DNA of 64,000 bases from Herbaspirillum huttiense (GCF_004367745.1 NZ_CP037993.1:5208001-5272000), one strand, 5' to 3'; counted from the first letter of the stretch, positions 8,466 to 19,111 are shown. Numbers and translations: made by a program. Notes: a model not told the origin generated them from the sequence alone.

Positions 8466-8861
8466 GATGATTCCTCTATCCAATTTTTCCGAAAACGATT
8501 ACTTTCACTTGCTACCCCGCTGAAACTTCAACTCCAGAGCGATAAAGTAGAAAAACAAGCTCAACAAGGCCCATTTCACGCGCCTGACATGTTTCATCAG
8601 GACAAAAGTGTGCACTCCATAGGCCATTCAATGCTCTTATCATACACGGCACAAAAATTAGTTACTGAAATTTGGATCAATTTGCTGTAAAGTTTTCAGG
8701 GTAATAGCTTGATCCCATATTCCGGTTTTAGTAATTCCCCGCCAACTGGACACCAACGAGATGCCTGGCCACGCTAGCGATGTGGTTTTCCGCCATTTTT
8801 CGTCGATGTCGAGATTGGCATTTTTAACAAAATTTAAAGTAATCGATTACAGGAGAGCAAT
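8466..8861. promoter_or_regulatory. Divergent promoter region, LacI gene / aldehyde dehydrogenase
   Basis: This 396-base region lies between divergent genes. It has an imperfect operator at 8491-8502 next to the LacI start and a perfect palindrome at 8839-8850 next to the dehydrogenase start. The middle (8630-8750) is AT-rich and could hold both promoters. No open frame with gene-like features was seen. Confidence 0.6.
8839..8850. promoter_or_regulatory. Palindromic operator copy 2 (GTAATCGATTAC)
   Basis: A perfect copy of the palindrome, ending one base before the AGGAG ribosome site of the aldehyde dehydrogenase (start 8862). A repressor bound here would sit in the 5' leader or over the transcription start, blocking early elongation or initiation. 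Confidence 0.72.
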
Positions 8862-10346
8862 ATGACACGTCGCTATGACCTCTGGATTAACGGCGAGTGG
8901 AGATCTGCCGGCAGCGGAGAATCCATCGATCGCCACTCGCCGGCCACGGGCGAGAAGCTGGCCAGCTTCGCCTGCGGCAACGTACACGATCTGGACCTGG
9001 CAGTGCGCGCGGCGCGTACACGTTTCGACGACCGCTCCTGGTCGCGCCTTGCCAGCAGCACGCGTGCCAGTCTGCTCAACAACCTGGCGACATTGATTGA
9101 ACGCGACGCCGAGAAACTCGCCCGCATCGAGGCCGAGGAAGTCGGCAAGCCAATCCGCTATGCACGCGGTGAAGTCGCTGCGTCAGCCGATCTGACACGC
9201 TACGCCGCATCCCTGGCGTGGTCGCTGGGCGGCGAGGCCTTCAACCATCTGGGTGAAGACAAGCTTGGCCTGGTCACCCGCGAAGCACGCGGTGTGGTGG
9301 GGATGATCGTCCCGTGGAATTTCCCGCTCGTGACACTGTTCCAGAAACTGCCCTACGCCTTGGCCGCCGGTTGCACTGTCGTGATCAAGCCGTCCGAGCT
9401 GACCTCGGGCACCGCGCTCGAAATCGCGGCCCTGGCCAAGGAAGCCGGAATCCCGGCCGGCGTCATCAACGTGGTCACGGGTACCGGCGCAGCGGTGGGC
9501 GAAGCCATGTCCACCCATCCGCTGATCGACATGCTGTCCTTCACCGGCTCCACCAACATCGGTAAGCGCATCGCGCGCAATGCCGCCGATTCGGTCAAGC
9601 GAGTCGCCTTGGAACTGGGAGGCAAGGCCGCCAATGTGGTGTTTGCCGACGCGGATCTCGAGGCAGCTCTGGATGGCGTGCTGTTTGGTACGATCCTGAA
9701 CCAGGGCGAGGAATGCGTAGCCGGCACCCGCCTGCTGATCGAGGAATCGGTAGCCGCTGACTTTGTGGAAAAACTGGCGGCGCGCACTCGTCGTGTGGTG
9801 GTGGGTCTGCCACTGGATGATCGTACCGATGTCGGTGCCCTGATCCACGAGGCACACATGAAAAAGGTGCTGGATTACATCCAGATCGGACAGGAAGAAG
9901 GTGCCAAGTTGGTGACCGGAGGCCAGCGCGTGACGAGCGGCGGACTGGACAAGGGATTCTTCGTGGAGCCGACGATCTTCAGCGATGTCACGCCAGAGAT
10001 GCGTATCTTCCGCGAAGAGATCTTCGGCCCGGTGCTCACCGTCACCACCTTCCAGACCGTGGAAGAAGCCATCACCCTGGCCAACGATACCAACTATGGC
10101 CTTGGTAACGGCGTCTGGACCAAGGACATCGACAAGGCCATATCCGTCTCCCAGCGCCTGCTCAGTGGCACGGTGTTCGTCAACACCTTCCTCGAGACAT
10201 CCCCGCAACTTCCCTTTGGTGGATTCAAGGAAAGCGGTATCGGTCGCGAGAATGGCCTGGAAGGCTTGCACGAATACACCGAGGTCAAATCGACATTCAT
10301 CAAGCTGGGCAAGCGTTCACCGCTGCTTCCCAATACGGTTGCCTGA
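8862..10346 (+). CDS. NAD(P)-dependent aldehyde dehydrogenase
   Basis: A 494-residue aldehyde dehydrogenase of the ALDH superfamily, normal length. Visible are PWNFPL (about 151-156), the cofactor segment KPSE, FTGSTNIG, the general base Glu251 in LELGGKAAN and the catalytic Cys285 in NQGEECVAGT. The C-terminal PFGGFKESGIGRENG block is intact. It resembles the betaine-aldehyde, gamma-aminobutyraldehyde and PuuC groups, which oxidise amino or hydroxy aldehydes. It is a single-gene unit with an operator directly before the ribosome site, and belongs to the putative LacI regulon. The substrate aldehyde might come from the GMC oxidoreductase at 22.3 kb (inference). Confidence 0.9.
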   Translation: MTRRYDLWINGEWRSAGSGESIDRHSPATGEKLASFACGNVHDLDLAVRAARTRFDDRSWSRLASSTRASLLNNLATLIERDAEKLARIEAEEVGKPIRYARGEVAASADLTRYAASLAWSLGGEAFNHLGEDKLGLVTREARGVVGMIVPWNFPLVTLFQKLPYALAAGCTVVIKPSELTSGTALEIAALAKEAGIPAGVINVVTGTGAAVGEAMSTHPLIDMLSFTGSTNIGKRIARNAADSVKRVALELGGKAANVVFADADLEAALDGVLFGTILNQGEECVAGTRLLIEESVAADFVEKLAARTRRVVVGLPLDDRTDVGALIHEAHMKKVLDYIQIGQEEGAKLVTGGQRVTSGGLDKGFFVEPTIFSDVTPEMRIFREEIFGPVLTVTTFQTVEEAITLANDTNYGLGNGVWTKDIDKAISVSQRLLSGTVFVNTFLETSPQLPFGGFKESGIGRENGLEGLHEYTEVKSTFIKLGKRSPLLPNTVA

Positions 10347-10371
10347 GTAGATCCCCTCACACAGACGCAGC

Positions 10372-10410
10372 AAAAAAAGATGGCCTCATCGATTCTGATG
10401 AGGCCATCTT
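10372..10410 (-). terminator. Strong intrinsic terminator between ALDH and chemoreceptor gene
   Basis: AAGATGGCCTCATC (10377-10390), a six-base loop and GATGAGGCCATCTT (10397-10410) form a perfect 14-bp stem. On the minus strand it is followed by a run of T residues (complement of A 10372-10378), so it ends the long minus-strand unit. It may also stop the convergent aldehyde dehydrogenase transcript. Confidence 0.9.
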
Positions 10411-10471
10411 CACATGTGACGACAGCAAGGGCGGGACATCGGTGCGGCGCTATCGTGCCGCTGGCACCAGC

Positions 10472-12475
10472 TCAGCGGGCCAACTGGAATGCGGCCATGG
10501 CCTGCTCGAGTTGCTTGGCATTTTGCTCCATCGATAGTGCCACTCCCGTGGTCTGCTCTGCCAACGCGGCATTGCGCTGGGTCATGTCATCGAGGTGGGC
10601 CACCGCCTTGTTCACTCCGGAGATATCCTGGCTCTGCTGCTCACAGGCTTCGGCGATGCCGGCGATCACACTGCCAACTTCGGCCATGGACAAGGCCAGC
10701 CGATCGATGACTGAACTGGCATGGCGTGCCGAGAGCATACCGTGTTCACTGCGTTGGGCCGAACCCTGGATCAGCGAAGCGATATCCCTGGCCGCCGTCG
10801 AACTGCGATGCGCCAGCGCCCTCACTTCGGTAGCCACCACCGCGAAGCCGCGCCCCTGGCTGCCGGCCCGGGCTGCCTCCACCGCTGCGTTCAACGCAAG
10901 AATATTAGTCTGAAACGCAATCGCCTCGATCTGCTCGATCATGGCCGCCATCTTTTGAGCACTATCCACCATCTCCTGCATGGATTGCACGACCAGATTT
11001 ACCGCAACGGCACCGCTCTTGGACATGTCCACCACCCCGGCGCTCATCTTCTGCACGCGCTGGACATCCTCGGCATTGCTCCGTACGGTCTGGGCAAGCT
11101 CCGCAAGGGTACTGGAGGTCTGCTCCAGGGCCGTAGCCTGCTCCTCGGTCCGTCTGGAAAGATCATGATTGCCCATTGCCATCTCCGAGGCACTGGCCGC
11201 CACCGATTTGCCGATCTCATTGATACGAGTAACCACCGATACCAGTTGTCTGCGCATCACACTCATGGCGGCCAACAGGCTTCCGGGCACCTCCTTGTCT
11301 GCCAGCGGCTCGTGCACAAGGTCACCGGCGGCAATCCGGGTGGCGATGGCGGCCGCTGTGGCAGGCTCGCCCCCAAGGGGGCGGATCACCATTCGTCCAA
11401 TGGCGAAAATCAACATCAGCACCACCCCTCCCAAGGCCAACACGCCCAGCCAAATGGCGTTCTTCCGCATGGACCGGACCTCCTTGAACACTTGCTCTTC
11501 CGGAGCGACCACCTCCAGCCACCAGGCATTATCGGTATTGGCAAGGCGCACCGGCGAGCGCACCAGGAAGGCGGCCTGACCCAGGTAGGGATCCTGTGCA
11601 CTATCGATGCGTTCCTGTGCAGGATCCCGCCTGACGGCGATCTGGCTTCCCAGCTTGCTCGCGTCGGGATAGGCGATGAGCGTTCCCTGGTCAGAATAGA
11701 GCCGGACGTAACCAGTGCCATAGGGATGCTCCTTCCCCAGGAAGTCCTGCAGCGTATCCAGCGCATAGTCGACCGTGACGACTCCCAGGAAGCGTCCGTT
11801 GAGCACTATCGGAACCGCGACGGTGGTCATCATGATCGTCTTACCGTCGATGGGATAGGTGTACGGTTCGACCAGGATGGCACGCCCGCTTTGCTTCGGG
11901 CCGGTATACCAGACACCACCGGCGGGATCGGACGGCCGCTCGAAGCTGCCGATATGCTCAAGCCAGATCTGGCGTTGCGCGTTCCAGGATGCCGCCGAGG
12001 CATAGCGTCCGTTGATGGCCCTGGCGTTATCGTCGTCATTGACGTGAGCCGCATCCTGCCCATCGAACGCATCCGGTTCCCAGGCCGTTGCCATCCCCAG
12101 GTACTCAGGATTGCTGCTGACCTGCTGTATGAGCAGCGCGTCAGCCAACGCGCGCGTAGCCAGCTTGCTCTGTTTGAGTGTGATCAAGGCATCGGCCGTG
12201 GCCCGCGCCGTCCGCAGGGCATTGCTCAACTTGCTTTCGATCTGTGTACTCTGGTTGCTAGCCAGTTGCTCGGCGTAGCGATTTAGATGCTGTTGCTGCA
12301 GCGACGCCACGGCAGTGGTCAGCACCCAGACGCCACCGGCCATGCCCAGCAGACCGGTGGACAAGACCACGCACAGCAACCTGGTGCGCAGGCTCAGGCT
12401 TTGCCAGAAACTCACCTTGGTACCAGCCGCAGGCAGTGCGCGCAAGCGCGATGACAGCATGCGATCGCCGCGCAT
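10472..12475 (-). CDS. Methyl-accepting chemotaxis protein with periplasmic Cache domain
   Basis: A transmembrane chemoreceptor of about 667 residues. The first membrane span is at about residues 33-57, then a periplasmic double-Cache sensor (about 60-335) with a PDP-like [10 protein letters not shown] segment, a second span at about 344-366, HAMP, and the cytoplasmic signalling tip [19 protein letters not shown] with the [18 protein letters not shown] helix. No C-terminal NWETF-type pentapeptide is present, so it would rely on other receptors or helpers for methylation. Its start overlaps the stop of the YCF48 gene, so it is the last gene of the transport operon. This suggests chemotaxis to the compound the operon handles. 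Starts at 12478 (GTG) and 12460 (ATG) are also possible. Confidence 0.9.
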   Translation of the reverse strand: MRGDRMLSSRLRALPAAGTKVSFWQSLSLRTRLLCVVLSTGLLGMAGGVWVLTTAVASLQQQHLNRYAEQLASNQSTQIESKLSNALRTARATADALITLKQSKLATRALADALLIQQVSSNPEYLGMATAWEPDAFDGQDAAHVNDDDNARAINGRYASAASWNAQRQIWLEHIGSFERPSDPAGGVWYTGPKQSGRAILVEPYTYPIDGKTIMMTTVAVPIVLNGRFLGVVTVDYALDTLQDFLGKEHPYGTGYVRLYSDQGTLIAYPDASKLGSQIAVRRDPAQERIDSAQDPYLGQAAFLVRSPVRLANTDNAWWLEVVAPEEQVFKEVRSMRKNAIWLGVLALGGVVLMLIFAIGRMVIRPLGGEPATAAAIATRIAAGDLVHEPLADKEVPGSLLAAMSVMRRQLVSVVTRINEIGKSVAASASEMAMGNHDLSRRTEEQATALEQTSSTLAELAQTVRSNAEDVQRVQKMSAGVVDMSKSGAVAVNLVVQSMQEMVDSAQKMAAMIEQIEAIAFQTNILALNAAVEAARAGSQGRGFAVVATEVRALAHRSSTAARDIASLIQGSAQRSEHGMLSARHASSVIDRLALSMAEVGSVIAGIAEACEQQSQDISGVNKAVAHLDDMTQRNAALAEQTTGVALSMEQNAKQLEQAMAAFQLAR

Positions 12476-13479
12476 CACCGACTGACGCTTGCAGAGTCGA
12501 CGACACCCTTTTTCGAGAACATCACCGTGCGGCCATCGCCGGCCTGTGTCACCGCCGTGAGCGGCAACCGGTCATCCCTCTGGCTGGGCTTGACGGTATC
12601 CCCGTTGATCTCCAGCACCGTACCGTCCAGCCCCACGGCCACGGCATTGTTGCCACGGCCCGCAAGATCCACCACCGAACTCTTGGTGCCAGAATCGAGA
12701 GCCACCCAGGTATCGCCATTGTCGGTGCTGCGATAGAGCGCGCCACGCAGACCACCGACGATCAAGCTGCCATTGCCCAGTGCCACACCGCTCCACAGCG
12801 AGCCCTTGTTGCCGGTCTTGAGGTAGCTCCAGTGATCACCGCTATCGGTGGAGCGCAGCACGATACCCTGCTCGGCGGCAACGAACAGGTCACCTTTTGC
12901 GTTGGCGAAGATCTTGTAGAGATTGCGGTCAGCCTTGCCCCCATCCGGAGGGGCCGGCAGGTTCTTCACGTTCCAACTGGCCCCGCCGTCGCGCGTCTCC
13001 AGGACCAGCGACCATAAACCGACGGCCACACCATCGGTCTTGTTCTTGAAATAAACCGAGAACAACGGTTGGTCTACCGCCGTATCGGAGCGCTGCAGTT
13101 GCCAGGTCTCCCCACCATCGGTCGTGTGGAGGATCACGCCCCACTGTCCGACGGCCCAGCCGTTGCTCTGGTCGGCAAAACTCACGCCGGTCAGGGTGAC
13201 GCTCACCGGTACGCTCTTGGCTTGACGGAAGCTCTTGCCATCATCATCGGAAAGCAGTACGACGCCGTGGTCGCCGACCGCGACCAAGCGCTGACCAGCA
13301 TGCGTCACGCTCAATATGGAGGCCGACGTAGCAACCGCAGTGATAGCAGCTGGCCGCATCGACACACCCCCTGCCGTGGCTGCCGGCTGTTGGGCAAAGG
13401 CCAACATGGCTGGCATGGAGATGCACGCCGCGAGCAGCAGGGAGCGCGCCGACAGACGATGAATAATTTTCTTCGACAT
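12475..13479 (-). CDS. Exported YCF48/BNR-repeat beta-propeller protein
   Basis: A 334-residue protein with a signal peptide (cleavage likely after MLAFA) and repeated beta-propeller blades of the BNR/YCF48 type: [31 protein letters not shown] and DNGDTWVAL at regular spacing. Such proteins are periplasmic and commonly encoded next to DUF1302, DUF1329 and MMPL/RND genes, as here. Photosynthetic YCF48 assembles photosystem II, but this bacterial branch has no such role. It starts nine bases after the RND stop and is the linker between the transporter and the chemoreceptor. A helper or scaffold role in transport is inferred. Confidence 0.85.
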   Translation of the reverse strand: MSKKIIHRLSARSLLLAACISMPAMLAFAQQPAATAGGVSMRPAAITAVATSASILSVTHAGQRLVAVGDHGVVLLSDDDGKSFRQAKSVPVSVTLTGVSFADQSNGWAVGQWGVILHTTDGGETWQLQRSDTAVDQPLFSVYFKNKTDGVAVGLWSLVLETRDGGASWNVKNLPAPPDGGKADRNLYKIFANAKGDLFVAAEQGIVLRSTDSGDHWSYLKTGNKGSLWSGVALGNGSLIVGGLRGALYRSTDNGDTWVALDSGTKSSVVDLAGRGNNAVAVGLDGTVLEINGDTVKPSQRDDRLPLTAVTQAGDGRTVMFSKKGVVDSASVSR

Positions 13480-13488
13480 AGCAATTTC

Positions 13489-15852
13489 TCAGTGGTGAGC
13501 CATCAATCCCGGGGCCTTCACAGGGCCGCGGCGAGGGAAGATCATTTCAAGGACGACCGCCAGCGCAGGCAATGCGGTCAAGGCCATGATCAGATTGACG
13601 ATGAACATGAAGGCCAGCAGCTTGCCCATGTCAGCCTGGAACTTCAGGTCCGAGAAGGCCCATGTCGCCACGCCGATGGCCAGTGTGATGGCCGTGAAAA
13701 TGGTCGCCATCCCGACTTCGACGATGGATTTTTCAAAAGCGGCGCTGATCGACAGTCCGCGGGACATGTGTTGCTGCAGGCTGTTGTAAATGTAGAAGGC
13801 GTAGTCCACGCCAATGCCGACGGCCAGCACCATCACCGGCAGCGTGGCCACGGTCAGACCGATTTGCAGCTCCTTCATGAACCAGTAGCCAATGAAGGTC
13901 CCCACCGCCAGCGGCAGACAGCAAGCCAGCACGGCACGGAAGTCGCGATAGGCAAAGAATACCAAGACGATAATGGCGGCATACACGTAGATCATCATGG
14001 GCAGCTCACTGCGTTCGACTTCATCGTCGATCGCTGCCATTACACCAGCGTTGCCGGCAGCCAGCCGAATGGTGATACCGGGCGCGGGATGGTCCTTACG
14101 GAACTGCTTGACCGCATCGATCACCTTGCTGATGGTCGTGGCCTTGTGGTCCGCCAGATAGAAGTGGACCGCAGTCATGCTGCAATCCTTGTTCATGTAA
14201 CCACGGATACGACCGATTTCCGCACTCAATCCGCCATAGTTGCCGGCATCAATGGGAACCACCGCCATCTTGGGATTGCCCTCGTTATAGCCTTCATTGA
14301 AGGTGCGCAACTGGCCAGCATAGGAGGACACCGAAATGACGCCCGGTACACTCTGCATGCGCCAGACGAACTCATCCTGATAGTCTCCCAGGGCAACATT
14401 GCCGCAAGACTCCGGAGCCGCTTCAAAAACTACGCTGAGCCAGTCCAGTCCCATGTCATAGTTGCCGGAGATGGAAACGGCATCTCTGTTGAATCGCGCG
14501 TCCGCACGCAACTCCGATGCGCCTGCCTGCAGCGTGCCGATCACCCGGTCACGGCTTTGCCAGGCGGCCAGGGCAAACACGACCAGTGCGATGGAAAAGA
14601 CCAAAATGGCATTGCGCGGCTTGGCAATGTGTGCCAGCGCAACCAGCCATTGCGAACGACGTTCGCGCTTGGCCATCGCCTTTTGCGCATAATCCGTGGT
14701 GAACTGGCAGCATGAGGCGGCCACCGGCAGCATGATCAAGTTCGTCACGATCTTGTAGGCCACGCCGATGGAGGCGGTCACGGCCAGCTCACGCACCATC
14801 GGAATGGGAATGAGGATCAGGGTGATAAACGAGACGAAGGCCGTGATCAGCGCCAGCGTCCCTGGAATGAGCAATCCGGTGAAGCTGGAGCGCGCCGCCT
14901 GCATGGACGTCTTGCCATGGGAAAGCTCGCGGACGATATAGTTGATCTGCTGCACGCCATGCGATGCACCGATGGCGAACACCAGGAATGGCACCAGCAC
15001 GCCGAGTGGATCCAGGCCGAAGCCCAACAGCTTGAGCGTGCCGAACTGCCAGATCAGTGACGTCAACGAACAGGTGATCGGCAACAGCGTGAACCGGATC
15101 GAATGGCAATACCAGTAAATCGCCACTGCCGTCAGCAGCAGGGCGATACCGCAGAACACCAGCACGCCATTGGCGCCATCAGCGATATCGCCAATCTGCT
15201 TGGCAAAGCCGATGATCTGAATCTCGAACTTGTCATCCTCAAACTTCTTGCGGATCTGTTCTTCCAGGATATGGTTGTAAGCGATGTAATCCAGCTTCTT
15301 CCCGTCCCGGTCGACTTCATTGATCTCCGCGGTGATCATGGCGCTGTTCTGATCCCGGGACACCAGTGTTCCCACGAAGCCACCCTGACTGGTAGCACGC
15401 TCGATAGTGCCGATGATGTCGGGGGTCAGGTTGTCGGGGGTGATCGTACCGGAAATCACCGGGTCTGCGCGAAAGCCCTCTTCAGTGATTTCATTGACAT
15501 AACTGTTGGGAGTCCACAGCGACTGCACCCCCGCGCGGTCGATATTGGGCAGATAAACCACTGCCTGGGTGACGTCATAGAGCTTCTTCAACGCTTCCTG
15601 GGTCCAGATCGATCCGGTCCTCGGCTTGACGACGATGGTCAGGCGGTTGGCTCCCAGCAAATCACTCTGATATTTCTGGAATGTCTGTACGTACTCATGG
15701 CCGATCGGCATCTGCTTTTCAAAGCCGGCGTCCATGCGTAGCTGCAATGCAAATACGGCCATCACAGCGGTAAACAGCCCGATGCCCCCCAATGTCAATT
15801 TGCGATGGCCGAAGAAGAATTTCTCCAGCGTCGCTACCAGCTTCATCAACAT
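13489..15852 (-). CDS. MMPL/HAE3-type RND transporter
   Basis: A 787-residue inner-membrane RND protein of the MMPL/HAE3 branch. It has two similar halves, each with one span, a large periplasmic loop and a block of five more spans (about residues 235-400 and 635-770). HAE3 proteins move hydrophobic molecules such as hopanoids, lipids or hydrophobic substrates between inner and outer membranes. No membrane-fusion protein is encoded here; instead the neighbours are DUF1302 and DUF1329, the usual partners of this subfamily. The direction of transport (uptake or export) cannot be told. The start may be at either of two close ATGs. Confidence 0.88.
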   Translation of the reverse strand: MLMKLVATLEKFFFGHRKLTLGGIGLFTAVMAVFALQLRMDAGFEKQMPIGHEYVQTFQKYQSDLLGANRLTIVVKPRTGSIWTQEALKKLYDVTQAVVYLPNIDRAGVQSLWTPNSYVNEITEEGFRADPVISGTITPDNLTPDIIGTIERATSQGGFVGTLVSRDQNSAMITAEINEVDRDGKKLDYIAYNHILEEQIRKKFEDDKFEIQIIGFAKQIGDIADGANGVLVFCGIALLLTAVAIYWYCHSIRFTLLPITCSLTSLIWQFGTLKLLGFGLDPLGVLVPFLVFAIGASHGVQQINYIVRELSHGKTSMQAARSSFTGLLIPGTLALITAFVSFITLILIPIPMVRELAVTASIGVAYKIVTNLIMLPVAASCCQFTTDYAQKAMAKRERRSQWLVALAHIAKPRNAILVFSIALVVFALAAWQSRDRVIGTLQAGASELRADARFNRDAVSISGNYDMGLDWLSVVFEAAPESCGNVALGDYQDEFVWRMQSVPGVISVSSYAGQLRTFNEGYNEGNPKMAVVPIDAGNYGGLSAEIGRIRGYMNKDCSMTAVHFYLADHKATTISKVIDAVKQFRKDHPAPGITIRLAAGNAGVMAAIDDEVERSELPMMIYVYAAIIVLVFFAYRDFRAVLACCLPLAVGTFIGYWFMKELQIGLTVATLPVMVLAVGIGVDYAFYIYNSLQQHMSRGLSISAAFEKSIVEVGMATIFTAITLAIGVATWAFSDLKFQADMGKLLAFMFIVNLIMALTALPALAVVLEMIFPRRGPVKAPGLMAHH

Positions 15853-15944
15853 ACCAATCCTTTAATCACTAATCGCTTGAGGCACTTCATCCTGCACCGG
15901 CCGACCTGCCGACTCCTCCAGGGAAACCGGCAGGGCGAGCCATC

Positions 15945-17603
15945 TTAGAAATTCCGGGTGATGAAACCGCCGAAGAACGCACGATCACGCAAAGGCTGTG
16001 CGGTCGAATTTCCAAAGAAAGTCGTGAAATTCAGGCCAGCCTGCCAGGTAGGCGGGTTCTGGTTGAACAGCACGTAGAAGTTGGCCGATCCGGCACCCTT
16101 CATGAAGTTTCCGTACACGTTCGGGGTGTACCCGCTCAGGCCACGGAAATACGTCACGCCAGGTGTCACCTGCCAACCGGAGATGAGCTTGCTGTCGTAG
16201 GTCCAGTTGAAGTCGAAGATCGCCCCTGTAGAGGTGGAAGTTCCCTGTACACCGGTAATGTTGGATGAGGCCGTACCACCGCTGTCATCCAACCACGGCA
16301 AACCACCTGCACTCGGACCATAGGTGACGCCGCCAATGGTGTAACGGTTGCTCTTGTTCACGCCGGGATACTTGATAGCCACCGCTTCGGCTGTGAAATA
16401 GGCGGTATCGGCTGCCAGTGCATCCAGAATCGGCTTGTTGTCACCTGGAGTCAGTTGCAGCTGCGCCGTCAGATGCAACTGATAGCGTTGAGCATCGGTG
16501 GAAAGGTGGCAGACCTCTGCAGCACCGGCACCGCAGGTTCCCGCCACTGGCGACAACGCGATCGCGTCCTTCGGGCGATAGCTCAATTCGCTGCCGATGG
16601 ACCAGTTACCCAACGGGAAATTCATGCTCACGCCATACAGCTTGCGATTCTGCAGATATTCCAGCTCCGTCGCCCCGGTCGTGTTGTTGATCAGGACATT
16701 GGGCATCTTGTCGTGATAGTTCATCGCATAGAAGCCCACATCGAGCTGGGTATCAGCTGGCTTGTAGTGCAGCGCCACGCCATACTGCCCACTGTTCTTC
16801 GGCTTGTGCTCGTAGTCGCTGGTGGTAGCGACGGCCGCGCCATTGACTTGGCCATTCTGCCAACCCTTGCCAAACTGGTCGCCGGCGTTGAAATAGCTGC
16901 CTACAGGTGCCAGCCGGTTTGCATTCCAACCAAACTGATAATAGGTTTCAATGTTGAAACCACTACCCAGCCCCGTAGCGAAGCTGATCATGGGAGCCGG
17001 AAGAACCGCCTCCTTGAGCTGCGTGCCGGGAATATTGAGCTTTTGCAGATCCAAGGCGTTGGTGGAATTGATACCACCCGCCAGGAAGATACTTTCGCCC
17101 CAGCTGATCACCTGATTACCCAGGCGCACCCGCGCGGTCCTGCCGTTGAGATCGAATTCCTTGCTGACCCAAAGATCGAGCAGACGAACATCGGCGGTCA
17201 GCTGATTCTTGGCATCGTCTGCCAGTTGCGTCTTGCGCGTATCATCGGCGCGGAAATCCTTCAGCCAGCTGCCGCGGGCCAGAAACTTCCATTGATCCGG
17301 GAACTGCAGCAGCAACTCATGGGTGCCCTTCAAGGAGAGGGAGAACAGGTCTCCCTTGTTGTAGTTCTGGTTACCATCGTCACCTACGGTCCACTGCCCC
17401 GGCGTGGAGCTCGGATTGCAGCTGGTACCCGGATCGCCGACCAGAGAACAATCCTGGGAGCCGGCACGCTTGGCAAAGCCGAACGTGATCTGCGAATCAA
17501 ACGAACCCTTGATCGATTCATTTTCGAACGTGAATGCATGGGCGCCGCTGCTGAACGCAATACCCAAGCTGGCGACCAAGATTTTCTTATTGAACATCAT
17601 CAT
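15945..17603 (-). CDS. DUF1302-family outer-membrane protein
   Basis: A 552-residue protein with a signal peptide (GIAFSSGAHAF) and a beta-rich sequence that fits an outer-membrane barrel: many alternating aromatic strands and a C-terminal FGGFITRNF ending in phenylalanine. It matches the DUF1302 family in length and in features such as GNQVISWGESIF near residue 165. DUF1302 proteins accompany DUF1329 and RND/MMPL genes in clusters induced by hydrophobic carbon sources in proteobacteria. Three ATGs stand in a row behind GGGAGG; the second or third is best spaced. A channel for a hydrophobic compound is the likely role. Confidence 0.85.
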   Translation of the reverse strand: MMMFNKKILVASLGIAFSSGAHAFTFENESIKGSFDSQITFGFAKRAGSQDCSLVGDPGTSCNPSSTPGQWTVGDDGNQNYNKGDLFSLSLKGTHELLLQFPDQWKFLARGSWLKDFRADDTRKTQLADDAKNQLTADVRLLDLWVSKEFDLNGRTARVRLGNQVISWGESIFLAGGINSTNALDLQKLNIPGTQLKEAVLPAPMISFATGLGSGFNIETYYQFGWNANRLAPVGSYFNAGDQFGKGWQNGQVNGAAVATTSDYEHKPKNSGQYGVALHYKPADTQLDVGFYAMNYHDKMPNVLINNTTGATELEYLQNRKLYGVSMNFPLGNWSIGSELSYRPKDAIALSPVAGTCGAGAAEVCHLSTDAQRYQLHLTAQLQLTPGDNKPILDALAADTAYFTAEAVAIKYPGVNKSNRYTIGGVTYGPSAGGLPWLDDSGGTASSNITGVQGTSTSTGAIFDFNWTYDSKLISGWQVTPGVTYFRGLSGYTPNVYGNFMKGAGSANFYVLFNQNPPTWQAGLNFTTFFGNSTAQPLRDRAFFGGFITRNF

Positions 17604-17704
17604 TACCTCCCCGCGCTTGCTTTATTTTTTAAGGATGAGTCTGCCCAGGGGGCATGTCTGGTTGACATGTCCCACTGTTGCAACTCGACGAAGTGATTGC
17701 CTGG

Positions 17705-19111
17705 TTAGCGTTCGCTCAGGGAACGCAGGTTTTCAGGTGTATAGAAGTCCGGTTTCAATGCACGGTTGTTTCCTGGCTCGGCGAAAAACTTGACATCCTT
17801 GTGGGAGCCCACTGGTTGCTGGTCCGTGATATAGCGACCGGTGACCAGGTTGTAGTTCACGAAAGCCGAGAACATGCACGCATTGTTGGCATCCCAAGCT
17901 GGGATCATCTCTGTTTCGCGCACCATCCACAGATTGCCCTTGGCGTCGTAGTCGTCGGCCACGACCAGGCTCCAGGTATCTTCGTCCAGGTAGAAGCGGC
18001 GCTTGGGGGCGCTGTGACGCACACCGTTCTTCACCGTTCCCTCGACTACCCATACACGGTGCAGCTCATAGCGATGACCGTTCTTTTCGGGCATATCGGG
18101 CTTGAACGCCTCATCGGCCTCTTTGCGGAAATCATAGGCGGCGAAATCGTTATAGGGGATGTAGATCTCCTTCTTGCCCACCAGCTTCCAATCGAAGCGG
18201 TCGATGCGGCCGTAATAGCCGGAGATGATGTCGACCGGATATTCGCTTTCCCATCCGATGGACGGTGCATCATAGGAATACGACGGCAGTCGACGCACCC
18301 GACGCTGCCCGGGGAAGTAGTAGAACGACTCCGAGTCAGCGTTGTATGCCGTGTTCAGAATTGCGGCCTGCCCCGCCAATGCCGCTGGCGATTCGTACTT
18401 GAAGAAGGTCATCGAGTCCTGCGGCGGCAGCTCACTGATTTTCTTGCTGCCCTTGCCACCCCAAGGATAGTAGAAGATCTGGTACGCCCTCAGATCGATC
18501 CACTCGTTGGAGCCTTTGCGCGGCGATGCAAGCGAACGGACCTGCGGGATTTCCCAGCCGATACCGGTGTAACGCAATTTGTGGTTCCAGATTGCCTGCG
18601 CGCCGTTCTCCGGAATCGGGAAGGGAACACCAGGCAGATACGCGTCCTTGATGTCGTAGCCGTTATCGGCCAGCTTCGCAAAGCCGACGTTCTTCTTCGT
18701 GTTTTCGTTGACCCACTCGGGGAAGCCGCAATTGCGATGCGTCGGGTACACATCCATCTTGTAGCCCTTGGTCTTCTTGATCAGTTCGACCTGCCCCGGG
18801 GTCAATTTGTCCGCGTACTTATCCACGTTGGATGCATCGATCGAGAACAGGGGCTTCTCGCCCTTGTGCGCCCAGTAATCACCGCGGTACTTTCCTTGCG
18901 CCCAGCCAGCCTGCGGCACATCCTTCCCCTCCCACTTGGGGATGCTGCCATCCTTGTTGGGTCCCGGTTCAGCGCCCACGGGGGTGAGTTGGCTACCCAG
19001 CTGGTCCGCATCTGCAGCCTGCGCAGGAACTGCAGTAACCGCAAACAGAACCGCCGCTGCAATCGCAGACAACGACATCGCCGAGCCATCAATCAATACA
19101 CTGTGTTTCAT
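17705..19111 (-). CDS. DUF1329-family exported protein (LolB-like fold)
   Basis: A 468-residue protein with a clear signal peptide (cleavage after VPAQA). It has the DUF1329 features: N-terminal LTPVGAEPGPNKDGSIPKW, the central FYYFPGQRRVRRLP motif and the C-terminal DEDTWSLVVADDYDAKGNLW. DUF1329 proteins have a LolA/LolB-type lipid-binding fold and probably shuttle hydrophobic molecules in the periplasm. It lies between the NCS1 permease and DUF1302; the GGAGAGGAAAA ribosome site supports the start. Together with DUF1302, RND and YCF48 it forms an envelope-spanning set. Confidence 0.87.
   Translation of the reverse strand: MKHSVLIDGSAMSLSAIAAAVLFAVTAVPAQAADADQLGSQLTPVGAEPGPNKDGSIPKWEGKDVPQAGWAQGKYRGDYWAHKGEKPLFSIDASNVDKYADKLTPGQVELIKKTKGYKMDVYPTHRNCGFPEWVNENTKKNVGFAKLADNGYDIKDAYLPGVPFPIPENGAQAIWNHKLRYTGIGWEIPQVRSLASPRKGSNEWIDLRAYQIFYYPWGGKGSKKISELPPQDSMTFFKYESPAALAGQAAILNTAYNADSESFYYFPGQRRVRRLPSYSYDAPSIGWESEYPVDIISGYYGRIDRFDWKLVGKKEIYIPYNDFAAYDFRKEADEAFKPDMPEKNGHRYELHRVWVVEGTVKNGVRHSAPKRRFYLDEDTWSLVVADDYDAKGNLWMVRETEMIPAWDANNACMFSAFVNYNLVTGRYITDQQPVGSHKDVKFFAEPGNNRALKPDFYTPENLRSLSER

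Noticed and set aside
10721..12286. Plus-strand open frame opposite the chemoreceptor gene
   Set aside because: Antisense to a well-conserved chemoreceptor; His/Arg/Gly-rich composition without homology.
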